A DNA stretch of 64,000 nt from Liriodendron chinense (taxonomy: Eukaryota > Streptophyta > Magnoliopsida > Magnoliales > Magnoliaceae): NCBI GenBank assembly GCA_003013855.2, contig ML058407.1, positions 3,534,001 to 3,598,000 of the forward strand. Reading direction: 5' to 3'. Positions 30,780-42,037 of the stretch are shown here, one piece after another. The notes beneath the pieces are model-generated. The model had not been told where the DNA came from. It did no database searches and saw only the letters and a list, made by a program, of their open reading frames with translations. Every line of letters begins with the position of its first letter. Within the stretch, counting starts at the first letter, position 1. The position numbers were made by a program, and so were the translations under genes.

Positions 30780-32342
30780 ACTTACAAGCTCACTTAGGAT
30801 CTACCTCTAGGCGATTAGGCCCGTGATGAATATGACTTTTTTTTTTCCTAATTAAAACTAATTATCCAATTAAACTGAACTAAGCAAAGTAACTCTTAGC
30901 ATCCAAGCTTAAGAGGGTCCAATCACAAAGGCTACTAATGATGAAGCTATTATGCTACTAGCCTAAGTGCATAGATTATAAATGATATAACTAATTAAGA
31001 TACTAATCTATGCAAATCTAAAGACTTCAAATGATAAGGTAATAACCACTAATCTAATCGAACAATGTAAACTATATAAAAGATGCAACAAGGTGAGCAC
31101 AAGTCTACAACCAAGATAGACTCTATGGATTTGACTATTTAATATTAAAGTCTATAAAGATAGTGGTTGTGTGTGCGATGTGTAAACAATCAAGAACTTA
31201 GCATTCTATCTAATCATGCATTCATAATACTCAAATAACTATAACTATGAAAAGAATCAAATGCGCCAAAGATCAATCACAAACATAAAGATTTTTTATA
31301 GTGGTTCGACTACTTATCTACTCCACTCCCGATTACCGCACTCTTCCCTCGAGTGCACCGGATTCACTAAAATAAAGGTTTTAAATTAGGTTCAACTCTC
31401 AACCTTACAACCTACACAAGGTCTACTAGAATCCTAGATAAGGTCTACTATAATCCTACACAAGGACACGCACGTCCTACACAAAGACTTTCATAAGTCC
31501 TACCCAAGGACCCACACATCCTACACAAGGACAACAACGTCCTACATAAGAGAAATGAACTCACAAAATAAACCATTACTTGGTTGAGTTGAGCCCCATT
31601 GATGCGCCGATGAGGTGCTTCTTCTCCGCTTGAAGTCGCTCCCCAATTGATTCCTCAATCAGCTACCTTCAAATGATGTGACTATGGATGCCAAGGTGAG
31701 GGAATGAGGTTTCTCTAAAAAGTTTTAACTATCGGGATTAGAGAGAACCAAGATTATGAGGTTTAGATACAATAACCTCAACTATGGTGATCCTATGAAG
31801 GATTTTACTATTGAGGAAGGATTTGCCAAAAAGGACACCTAAGGCTGTTTAGGATAGGAGATTTAACTATAGAAATGATCTCTGAAGCCTAGGATTTGGA
31901 TGAGTTTAAGCACCCTCCATTATTGAGCTTTGAATGCTCTTGATTTTGTAATTAATCACATGAGATGTGCTTAACCTCAATGGTTTTAGCTAGGATATGA
32001 TCTACCAATGTTTGGGACAAATGAGAGCTCAAAAACCATCTTAGGAGACGAAGGATCGAGTGTCGTTTATATAACCTTGAAGAAGAAACGGTTGAAAAAT
32101 GGCTATAAGTGGCTACATGCCGACTGGTCGGTCGTTGGTGTCAACCGGTCTATTTTAAGACCTTCAGAGGGCAGAGCTTGCTGGACTATTTTTAGCCTGC
32201 CCGACCTGTCCCCGACCTGTCTCTGACTGGTCGGAGGCTATCCTCGACCGGTCGATCTTGGTCTAGAGAGCAGTATGATCTTGTTGTCTCATTTCTTCCT
32301 TGGTCGATCGGTCGACCAGTCTGTTCGACTGGTCGGCAGCCC
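30780..32342. other. Leader region of the Sirevirus-like element
   Basis: No gene is seen. About 31420-31560 is a degenerate ~28-bp minisatellite built on CCTACACAAGGAC. About 31310-31370 carries GTGGTTCGACTAC..CTCGAGTGCACC, a type of sequence often seen near copia ends. A second GACCGGTC-type cluster is at 32118-32335. I did not find the usual initiator-Met tRNA primer site. Confidence 0.4.
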
Positions 32343-33002
32343 TGTTTCTTGGCTATTAAGGCTATTCACTTAGCCTAACACTTGGTGCCTTTCTAATTTA
32401 AAACCTCCTCTCTTATTCATTCAAGTAAATGTCATATTTATCTTTATTTTTTCATTTACTTTAAGTTATTTATGTAAATAAGGAAGTACCCCCTATTTGG
32501 ATTCAATAAAAAATACTAAAAAAAGTTAAATACCTAATAATAAAGATTTTAATTTTTCAATCCAAGTACAAATTGCTAATTTTTAGCATTTTCTAAAAAG
32601 TTTAACTTTTGAAATATAAGGTTTTTGTCAAACCTAAACTGTTTAAAAAATATGAAATATCAATAACATGCTAAAACACCAAAGACCAACAAAATATTCA
32701 TGATGATTATGTTAAATTACGAGAGGATTAGAAATTCAGGCTTTTACTTAGACTCTATAAACATAAAAATGATGACCAAGGGTTTTCCTATAAGGTTTGA
32801 GTCATCTAAGGCATATTGGTTGTTTTGGGTAAAAGGGTTAGGCTTACCAAAGCATCACCTATACCTGTTTCTACTTCCGTGATGCACCTCAACTTCTTAT
32901 GTCTTCGGTCTTCATCTTCAATGGGCTCAACCAACCGATTGACACACAGACTCACTGACTCACGTAATTGACAACCAAGGTGCACAAACCAGTGCACTAA
33001 TA
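32343..33002 (-). repeat. Probable 5' LTR of the Sirevirus-like element
   Basis: A direct repeat of 26501-27151, diverged by roughly a tenth by eye. Both copies share the edge CTAATA on the right and TGTTYCTT on the left. Confidence 0.5.
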
Positions 33003-33735
33003 GTTTTCACCCAATCCTCCCATTCGGATTTCGTGGCTTACCTGGGAGGTCTTTCTACTTATCCTTTGATAATGGCTTGGGTTATGGAGAGCGACAAATT
33101 GCTTATCTTGTCGGAGAAATCTAGAACTTTAGGAGTTGGGGTCCTAAAGAGGGAAGGATTGGTCATCAACATCTTGACTTTCTTAGTGGGATGCTCTACT
33201 AGGGCTGGTGATTGCGACGGGTGACAAGGTGTCCTGGACGATTGCGCTTGACTCCATGTTTAGCATGCAGGAGTAGAAGGCTCACAACTTAGAAAAGAAG
33301 TGGCTTAATGGGATAAAATACCTTTACACGGGTTAGATTAGGAGTTTGCATAGAAAGAGGGGGTTTGCACAAAAAAAAGACTTTGCACGATTTTAAAAGA
33401 TGTTTGCGCTGGTTGAGGTTGGTTCAGTGTTTTGTCGAAGCAAATAAGGATGTTTGCACGGTTGTGCAAAGTAGAGAACGAAAGAAGGATGGTTTGAGCT
33501 TAGAATGAAGTGTGGAATGAGCAAAGGACTGCATTTTATATAGGCGTTTTGGACCTGATTAAATTTGCGTGATACCTGATCACGCAAAGTGCACATTTCC
33601 GCAAAGTGAAAATTCTGCGTAAAGTTGTGCCAGCAAAGATTTTGATGGATTCGAACACTGGAAGTGAAATTTTCTAAAAGGAATATCAACCCATCTTTGA
33701 TTATTAAGTAGAAAGATGAAAGAAAATCAAAATGG
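33003..33735. other. End of another decayed LTR element, no gene recognised
   Basis: It contains repeated TTTGCACGATT and GCGTGATC-type words. The short frame 33033-33224 has no known domain. It ends in a polypurine tract. Confidence 0.35.
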
Positions 33736-33749
33736 ACCGAGGGGGCATC
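33736..33749 (+). promoter_or_regulatory. Polypurine-tract-like site before a putative LTR start
   Basis: ACCGAGGGGGCATC is followed by TGTTGGGATAAAG. The layout matches the E1 tract (AAAGAGGGGCATC then TGTAGAC). It suggests that an LTR begins at 33750. Confidence 0.4.
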
Positions 33750-34104
33750 TGTTGGGATAAAGAAAATTTTTAACAAAGGAAATGGTTTGAGCAATTGCGC
33801 AAAGGTTAAGACAGGATTTGCGTGATCATGTAAAGGACAATTCTCTTTGGAAAAAAGAAAAAATGGAAATGATGAATAAAGTGAAAAAAAGGGTTTGCAC
33901 GATCGATTATAAGGTCTCTAAGAAGAGCTTTGTGCGACCATGGGAACCTCTATAAATCTGCGAAAATAGGCTTTCGCATGTACGGTGGCTTATAAATATC
34001 ATGTCGGTCTTCTCATTTACACATTAGACGAGTTAAAGACTTTCTTAGAAAGCTCACTGGTGAAGATACAAGGTATCAAAGAAACCTATGCAATACTAAA
34101 GGGC

Positions 34105-34210
34105 TTTGTACGATCACACAAAGTGTTCAGAGACCGCACAAAGTGTTTAGAAATTGCACAAAGTGTTCAGCAACCGCACAAAGTGTTTAAAAGCTGCACG
34201 AAGTGATTTT
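34105..34210. repeat. GCACAAAGTG short tandem repeat
   Basis: About five ~20-bp units built on CNGCACAAAGTGTT, preceded by scattered GCAAAGT words from 33590 on. Confidence 0.7.
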
Positions 34211-34649
34211 AATGAAGAAAGTGTTATCAGGAAGTAGTTTGTGGGTTTTGAAAAGCCCGTATAAACCCTCCGCTTTGGTGGAATATTAACAAGAGCCAAG
34301 ATGCTACCGAATTTTACTTTAAATATAATATTATATATTCAGATGTGTTTTGTTTTAGAATAAGGGGTATGATTAGGGAATGTAAAAGAACCCTAACTTT
34401 ACATTAATGAATTGGTTAATGACTAACATCTTCCGTTGAAATATCTATTGTTTATTAGAATGAAAATGATCTAACCAATCAAATTACATTTTGTGTAAAA
34501 AAAATTATTTATTTAATTTTTTGGGTTAGTACACACCCCACTGTTAGCACACTCACCCACATTATTAGTCACACTTCAATGTTGGTCATCCCCATTAAGA
34601 GGGGAATTGGAAAGACAAACATGGGAAACGTACAAATTGTAGAGAGAGA

Positions 34650-35010
34650 CATCACCTGCTATGATAATTTGGGGCGCGGATCAGCTAGTCCCACTGGGAC
34701 TAGCATAAGGGGTGGTTTCAAATCTCTGTTGGCCCCTCCATGATGTATGTGCTTTATCCACACCATCCATCCATTCTTCCATCTTATTTTAAGGCACGAG
34801 CCCAAAAATGAGACAAATCCAAATCTCGGGTGGACCACACCATAGGAAAACAGTGGGGATTGAACGTCCACCATTAAAATCTTCTTAGGGCCTACTGTAA
34901 TGTTTATTTTCCATCCAAACTCTTGATAAGGCCACATAGACCTAGATGAAGGGAAAAAATAAATATCAGCTTGATACCAAACTTCTGTGGCCCCTATTGG
35001 GGCTTAAATT
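34650..35010. repeat. Dispersed non-coding repeat with a palindromic edge
   Basis: GCTAGTCCCACTGGGACTAGC at 34684-34704 is a perfect 10-bp inverted repeat around one base (split here: arms GCTAGTCCCA and TGGGACTAGC). It is followed by sequence of a kind I recall as common in angiosperm intergenic DNA (CACACCATCCATCCATTCTT; GGTGGACCACACCATAGGAA). It may be a small transposon or part of the E3 LTR. No protein is encoded. Confidence 0.4.
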
Positions 35011-35114
35011 CGCACCCATCATAAAAAAGTATCTGACGATTCATCTACGACGATTTGGACCGATTTTGAGATCTGAATTGCTCGAAAAATGCCAGTACAA
35101 CCATAACATTCGTG

Positions 35115-35640
35115 ATCATGACCGAAACCTATAAATGCTATTTGGGAGCGAAATCGCACATCTGGATCACTGCCAAATGATCCGAAACGCTCTAAAACCC
35201 TTAACCTGCAAGTTTCAAAATCGGGCGATGCGTATTATTACCGCGCGCTTCCAAATGTATTTTGCCCTGATCGTATCCGACTGTAGGGGCCGGAAGCCTA
35301 TAAATGCTATTTTTGAAGGGAATTGACATGCGGATGGCTGCCAAATGATCTGAAATGTTCAAAAACCCTTAAGTTCCTAATTTGAATGCCATACGATGTA
35401 CACTTTTACTTGCACTGCACCGAAACGCGTTCTACCCCTGTCCAGAGCTGACCGAAAGGGCCCGAAAGCCTACAGATACCATTTCGGAGTGAAATTGGAC
35501 ATCTGTATTACCGCTAAATGATCCAGAATGCTTGAAAAACCTTAATTAGCAAGTTTAAAGTCCTTGCGTTGCATATTTTCACGTGCGCGCTTTCCAAAAC
35601 AATATTCTTATGCAAAGAGCCGATTGGGAGGGTCCAAATT
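35115..35640. repeat. ~170-bp tandem repeat, three diverged copies
   Basis: CCTATAAATGCTATTT-type starts at 35128, 35297 and 35469 give periods of 169 and 172 bp. TGCCAAATGATC (or CGCTAAATGATC) and AAACCCTTAA follow at matching offsets in each unit. Confidence 0.75.
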
Positions 35641-36033
35641 AGTAAGGAACTACCAAAATTCACAGCAGATGACCATCAGTACCCCACCCTGTTCATTCAG
35701 AAGGTTGATCATGGCCTAAAAATGGCTTGGCGTCAATGATTTCGTTCTCCGAAAAGGTACTCCCCCTTTGGAGCTCGCCCGTCGGAGCCTAAAATCTGAA
35801 ATATTCTAAGTGATGGAATGTGCGTACGCCACTCTCTCTCCACATGTGGATGCCATGAGGAGACATGCATTTGCCCTCTCACCACATGCGCATGAGAGCC
35901 CTCCCTCTCCCTTTTCTATATTTTTAAAATTTTAGAAATAAAATAAAAATACAAAAATCATAAAAATGATGCTAAGTGAGGGCAGATGCGCCCACCTTAG
36001 GGGCACATGTGCCCACACCCCATAACATGCGCA
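35641..36033. other. ACATGCGC-rich part of the E3 LTR
   Basis: CATGCGC and CATGTGC words recur here and continue past the solo LTR at 38890-39480, which shows that both sides were once one stretch. No gene is seen. Confidence 0.5.
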
Positions 36034-36038
36034 TGACC
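36034..36038. repeat. Target site duplication of the solo LTR, left copy (TGACC)
   Basis: Repeated exactly at 38889-38893. Confidence 0.85.
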
Positions 36039-36596
36039 TGTCACGCCCTGAAATCCGAGACTCGAGTACAACAACTCAAGGCTCGAGTTTCAGAGTGTGA
36101 ATTCAATCCAAATATAACCTGTAGAGAAATTTCATTCCACATACCACAATAATACCAAACTAAAGCATTTCATTAACCATAAATTAAATGTCAATTGGAA
36201 ATTAAATCAAACAACTACATCTACTCTGCAAAATATTCAAATCTACTGAAGTCTGCTTTTAATCATCTTCCAAAGGAAATAAATTCGACACCTAAGCTAG
36301 GATAAGTCTTCTAATAAAAGTAGTCGTCCAGATATTCTGCTTCAGCCGCTGCTCCTTCCTCCTGATATCCTGCAGGAACTGTGGTGATTTTGGTGAGCTA
36401 AAGCCCAGTGAGATCATTTCCATCACAAGTAATATTCCAGTTGATAAGATGTTAGACGTGAAAGACTAACAGCTAGGATTATACGAATATATAAGGATAT
36501 GGTGAAGATTTAAACATCTTATGTCTTATTAGAAATGAAGCATGATTATCATGATGTCATGTATGTTATGATACGTGTAAGAGCACAACCGTCTAG

Positions 36597-36900
36597 GAAC
36601 TCGTTGCCACTGAACATTAGGAACCTGTCACAAATCAACCATGCTCACCTAACCGGTACAACGAGGCGGCAAATCAACCATGCACGCCAGTGGGCAAATC
36701 AACCATGCACCATTGATCCAACCGAGCAAATCAACCATGCTCAATAAGTGAAACGACCAGAACTCGCTGCCACTGAACATTAGGAACCTGTCGCAAATCA
36801 ACCATGCTCACCTAACTGGTACAGCGAGGCGGCAAATCAACCATGCACGCTAGGAGTCAAATCAACCATGCTCCTGTTCTGTCGTAATGTGTAAAAGATG
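36597..36900. repeat. 163-bp tandem duplication with CAAATCAACCATGC repeats
   Basis: GAACTCGYTGCCACTGAACA starts at 36597 and again at 36760. AAATCAACCATGC occurs seven times within the two units. Confidence 0.85.
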
Positions 36901-37469
36901 CACATGAATGTATGAACTATGGAATCACTCTTTCAAGCACACGATGCGTCTCAACTCAATTTCATTCATACAATGCATGCATTACTTTTTATTTACGTAT
37001 TTCTCAATTTGTACCCTAATCTGTCATCAATTACAAAAGTGGAGTAGTATGTACAACATGTTAAGTTTATATCGAAGGTGGCGTCTAAGATACCAAGGTT
37101 TAAGTCACGTCTTTTTGGCTATCCAGGTATTAACTAAGAAGTTATGACAAAAAGGAAATCAATAATGAAAGAGGAGGGTTTGGAATTTACATATACAACA
37201 ATCCTAATATCCAATCAACGTATAAACACAGAAGATGAGCACTACTCTTGGAATTACAATGCGTTCCTATTAGAACCAACTAAGAACCTGGAAAGGATAG
37301 CTTCGAAATACTCATAATAGAAATAGAAGACAAAGGATAAACAATAAGGAAAATTATGAGGTGGATCACTCACCTGTGAGGAACTATAGGCTCAATACCA
37401 GCCTAAAACGGAATACGGGTTGGCTCAACGAGTCGCTCAGCGAGTCGACTCGGTTTGGATGACTAGAAA

Positions 37470-37730
37470 AGAAATTTCTTCTTCTCTCTTCTTTCTTTCT
37501 CCTTTTTCTTCTTTCTCTCTTCTTCTCTCTTCTTTTCTTCTTCTTCTCTTCTCCTCTTTGCTTGCTGACAGGGGTGTTGTCCCCACAGCAACCGACGCCC
37601 AGCGCCCAGCTACCTCCCTCTCTCTCTCTCTCACAGCCTCTCTTTCTCTTTCGTTTCTTTCTCTCTCTATATTCTCTCTCCTTCAACTAGCTCTCTCTCT
37701 CTCTCTGCTCGACCCTCTCTCTCTCTAGCT
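37470..37730. repeat. (CT)n-rich tract in the solo LTR
   Basis: Long TTCTTCTCTCTCTC runs. The Arg/Lys/Glu-rich frames on the other strand are artefacts of composition. Confidence 0.85.
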
Positions 37731-38888
37731 TTTCTCTGAAGGACGCAGGAATAGACGACAGGTTATATAGCCGTGCGAACCGACGTGGGTCTGTTTGCGA
37801 ATTCGAGTTGAAGGAGAACTCGACTTCCACTTTTTGTAGGTTACGTCACGTAGGAACCGTCAAATATGTAGGTGGGGACCACATGAAGAGATTGGTGAAG
37901 TCAGGACCGTCCATGCAACGCAACGGACCGGATCTTGGTCTTCTTTGATTTGAACGGTGGCTTGAGGAAGGTTGGGTAGACATCTGATGAGCAAAGTATT
38001 CAAGGGGACTTCATGTGTGAGGTAGGGGATTCGAATGGACGGCTTGGATTTTACGATGGGGCCCATCCCGATGGTCGCAAGGAGCCCCGCTGTTGATAGC
38101 GTGCGGACGCTGTAACAGCGTCCGCTGTTTCCTCAAGGTGCAGACGCGGTGAAGCAGGTCATTTCCGTATAGCTGTTTCGTGCGGTGCACGTACACCCAC
38201 CCAAGTTTCTATTTTCATGTGGGGCCCTCCCATAAACGTCATCAACGAACGGTGCAGACGCAACCAGCAGACAGCGTCCGCTCGCCATAGAAACCGTGAA
38301 CGAAGAAGAAGAAGAAAAACTGTTCTTCAACTCGCGGTCAACGCGGGTTGACCGCGCTTGTGTAGTGCATAATGTATATGCATGTGGGTCCCACCATAAT
38401 GTATATGCACAATCCACTCCATTCATTAGATAGGCCACATGATTTCAGGCTATGACACAAAAAATGAGACAGTTCCGAAGTTAGATGGCTCACTTATGGC
38501 CCGATTTCTGATTAGAGTGTTTGTAGGATGATCGGAGGGTTGAAATTTGACATGTATGGTTGGATCGTGTCCTAGAACTAGTATATAAGGTTTTGTACGG
38601 TAATGATTACCAGAAATTGTGATCCATGCAAATGTCTTATAACTTGAGTTCAATTAATCATATATTTTTCTGATTTACTGTAGATTTTGTGAAACCTGCC
38701 ACTTCTACACTGTTTTAGTGTTCATGTTGAGCACTTTTAACGAAAGGATCATACCATAATCCTTACGGATCATTTAATATTAACTCATTAATTATTTAAG
38801 TTACTTAATTACTTAATTATTAAATTAAACTATTAATTAAATTATCTCTGAATTCTAGCGCAAATACTGTAAAACCAGGGTTATTACA

Positions 38889-38893
38889 TGACC
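38889..38893. repeat. Target site duplication of the solo LTR, right copy (TGACC)
   Basis: Exact match to 36034-36038. Confidence 0.85.
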
Positions 38894-38962
38894 TCTCCTG
38901 TCCCCACATGCGCTCATGCTCCATCTCACATGCGGACCTGATCAGATACCTGATTAACATGC

Positions 38963-38970
38963 TATAAATA
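38963..38970 (+). promoter_or_regulatory. TATA box of E3 LTR
   Basis: GCTATAAATACC stands 2.6 kb before the end of the LTR. It is the same octamer as in the E1 and E2 LTRs. Confidence 0.55.
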
Positions 38971-40446
38971 CCCCACTCACTTGCGGAATCGAGAGAGGCT
39001 TCATTTTCTGGAAAGGATCGTCACAGCAAGGTAAAAATCCTTGCCGGAATCCTCCATCGGCTATTCACATGCACCCACACCTCGCCGGATGCCATCGTCG
39101 GAAATGGATTTCTCCCACCGGAGTGGCAATAGAGAGGGAGATAGGGAAAATCCAAATGTGCCCATCCTTTTGTTGGAAAATATTGGGAAATTTCCCAAGT
39201 CCTTATAGGACATGCTCCCAGATAAAGGGAAAACTTCCCTAAGTCCTTACAGGACATGCGCCCATGCCCATGGGGCTTTGGAAATCAAAAGTCATGAAGT
39301 GGAGGGGGTACATGCGCCTAGGGGAGGCCACATGCGCTCACCTCCCTTCCATTCCCTCTCTCTCCTCACTCATGCGCCCAAGGGGTAGGCACATGTGCCT
39401 ACCTCCTTTCCATTCCCTCTCTCTCCTCACTTTTCTCCCACATGCGCTTGAGGAGGGGTCACATGCGCCCACCATGCAATTCACATCTGCCTAGACGCTG
39501 ATGGGACTTGGAATCTTCTATGGTGTGGCCTGCCTTCGATGTGGCTCACCTCCTGATTGCGCCGATGATCCTAGACACACATCGCCAATGTCTATCCATC
39601 CCCCAGATTGGATCTCCCAATGGTTAATGTTAAGTGGGTCAAATTAGCAATTTGATCAGAAAGGCCAACACCTGGCCAAAATTGTAAACCTCGTAAACCC
39701 TTCCGAAAGAGCCTGAAATGGCCTAAATCGAGAGGAATTGGGCAGAATTTGACCGACCCCGAGAGAGAGATTTCTCTCCGCCATAACATGATACATCATA
39801 ATCATGTATTGCAATGAGATTACCTGATCTCAGGATCTCTCAGAATCTTAATTAGCGGTAAACAGGCCCAGCACTTAGTCGTTTTCAGCCCTGGGAAGTG
39901 CCCTGTTGGCTCAGAAATCGACTTACACTAACGAAACAAAATGTGATCGCACTAACGCCAAGGTGGATCCAACGTCATGATCTATCACTATCCAAAGATG
40001 ATCGTGATCGGTATTCACCGAATCCTCCGGTCAGATCGTAAATGGACCTGGGAAGTGCCCTGTTGGCCCAGAAATCTATTATTGACAAGTGAAATCAACC
40101 GCGATTTCAAAGACACAAAGATGAAAATATTGATGACACAAAGATATACATGAAGCAGATCAATCAAATAAATGCATAATTTGTCTGATACACTGAACAT
40201 CTAGCATAAATGCAATCCTCTCTCGAGCATGCATAAGGCATATTTACTTTGTACCGTACTCATTTGCATCCATTACACGAATTTATTTTATCTTGGATCA
40301 AGATACGAAACTAAATCGAAGGGGACTATGGTTATCATCGAAAATCGTAACCAAAGAGTTCTAAAACGTCTGAAATACTTCATTGTTAAGACCAGTTGAT
40401 GTGCGTCCTGTCCAAGGCGGGATCCGTCAGTTGAGTGGCTAGGGTA

Positions 40447-40960
40447 ATGAGTGCCTTCCAGTAAGTCAGCAGTCCAAACAGAGACGATCACTGGCACTAG
40501 ATGCACTGAGAATCCATGGAGTGCCTTCCAGCAAATCACCTGTCCAAACACGAGACGATCACTGGCCCTGGTTGCACTAAGAACCCATGGAGTGCCTTCC
40601 AGCAAGTCACCCGTCCTAAACACGAGACAGTCACTGGCCCTGGTTGCACTAAGAACCCATGGAGTGCCTTCCAGCAAGTCACCCGTCCAAACACGAGACT
40701 GTCACTAGCCCTGGTTGCACTAAGAACTCATGGAGTACCTTCCAGCAAGTCACCTGTCCAAATAGGAGACGGTCACTAGCCCTGGTTGCCCTAAGAACCC
40801 ATGGAATGCCTTCCATTAAGTCACCCGTCCAAACAGGAGATGGTCACTGGCCCTGGTTGCTATGAACCCATGGAGTGCCTTCCAGTAAGTCACCCGTCGA
40901 AACACGAGACGATCACTGGCCCTAGTTGCACTAAGTGGAAATTGTGGAGTGTATTCCTAA
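40447..40960. repeat. 71-72-bp tandem repeat, seven to eight copies
   Basis: GGAGTGCCTTCCAGCAAGTC recurs at 40518, 40589, 40661 and onward, each followed by ACCCGTCCAAACACGAGAC and CACTGGCCCTGGTTGCA. Because the unit is not a multiple of three throughout, the plus-strand frames across it shift between repeats and are not genes. Confidence 0.9.
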
Positions 40961-41615
40961 AAGTCATTTCGTCCACAGAGATGCGTCATGACATTGAGAT
41001 ACACGCCTTTGTTAAAATCCTGGTTGCTAGTCAACTAGGAATGCCCGAAAGAGTATGGGACCAACATCTAACTGGTCTTAACAATGGCTTGGTCCATGAG
41101 GAATCCTAGACTTGGTCTCGGCGACCATGAACTCAAGACTATAATCTCTGACGATTTAAACTACTTGCTCGACCTATCTGGGCTTCATCCCTTTAATATT
41201 CTATCTATTGTATAACTGCAATTCATAGTGGAATCTTGTCGCTTTGTGGCGTGGTTTTCTCCCGTAAGGGTTTCCACATAAAAATCTTTGTGTTGTCTAT
41301 ATTATGCTTTATTTATATTTATGCTCTTTTAACGCTTTATTTAATTCATTTATGGTACATGCATGCATTTACTTTTGCCTTTTAATCAAGGGTGATCATC
41401 CATTGATGTAATTAAGGGTTCGTGACCAGTTCATAGCCCGGAATGTAAAAGATCTCGAAATCTCTGGAATAAAATCCACCTCGCGGTGCTTTCTCGTGTA
41501 TAATTTGTGATTGCTTATGATTGTCTATGAATGTCTCTATACTCAGAATTTCCCCAGATTTATGAAACACAGGAAAAGACTGCTGACGAGCATGATTTTT
41601 CTAGTTCTAACAAAC

Positions 41616-41633
41616 TGGCGACTTTGCTGGGAC
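41616..41633 (+). promoter_or_regulatory. Primer binding site of E3
   Basis: TGGCGACTTTGCTGGGAC lies three bases after the LTR end AACA. It is close to the E1/E2 primer site, so the same tRNA-Arg family is likely used. Confidence 0.7.
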
Positions 41634-42037
41634 TCAAACATACTCGAATCTCTGGTTATCTCTGAGTAAAGAAACATTTTAAGATAAATAATTTGCAGAC
41701 ACTGATGTGTATGTAAGAAAGGTTACCGCAAGGAGAAATGTTTGACGCCTTCACGGGCGCCAAACTGGGGACTCTCGACGGGAAGTTCCTTCATCTTTAA
41801 AGCAAAAGTTTTCTAAAAGAATTTTAAAATCTCGCATAGCATGCATATGATTCGTACTTATATATTTCTGCCGATCGTTGAGCCATATCGCGATTGGTAA
41901 GGACGCATCTTCTCTCCTTTTCAAGGGCGCGGGGTGTTTTAATGTGCGTGTGACTCTGCAGAGAGAGAGAGAGAGACAGAGAGAGAAAGACAAAAAGACA
42001 GAAGGACATAAAATAATCAACCATCAAAACTATACAA

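Larger units (their letters stand above)
36039..38888. mobile_element. Solo LTR, 2850 bp
   Basis: It begins TGTCACGCCCTGAAATCC and ends GGGTTATTACA, so it has TG..CA ends, and TGACC flanks both sides. No internal region is present, so this is what remains after recombination between two LTRs. The length and TGTCACGCCC start resemble chromovirus (Del/Tekay-type) LTRs, which is an inference. Inside are a 163-bp tandem duplication (36597-36900) with many CAAATCAACCATGC words and a (CT)n-rich tract (37470-37730). The orientation cannot be fixed. Confidence 0.8.
38894..41612 (+). repeat. E3 5' LTR, TATA and R-U5 part
   Basis: TATAAATA at 38963-38970 is followed by a long leader that ends TTCTAACA three bases before the primer site at 41616. 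The leader holds ACATGCGC words (39300-39480), two copies of CTGGGAAGTGCCCTGTTGG (about 39889 and 40050), the 71-bp repeats (40447-40960), and a CTCCCGTAAGGGTTTCCAC segment near 41260. No gene is seen. Confidence 0.55.

Noticed and set aside
36597..36900. Regularly spaced CAAATCAACCATGC repeats as a CRISPR-like array
   Set aside because: Eukaryotic LTR context, variable spacing and related spacers; it is a tandem duplication.
37384..37728. Arg/Glu-rich and Ser/Leu-rich frames in the solo LTR
   Set aside because: Composition artefacts of a (CT)n tract on either strand.
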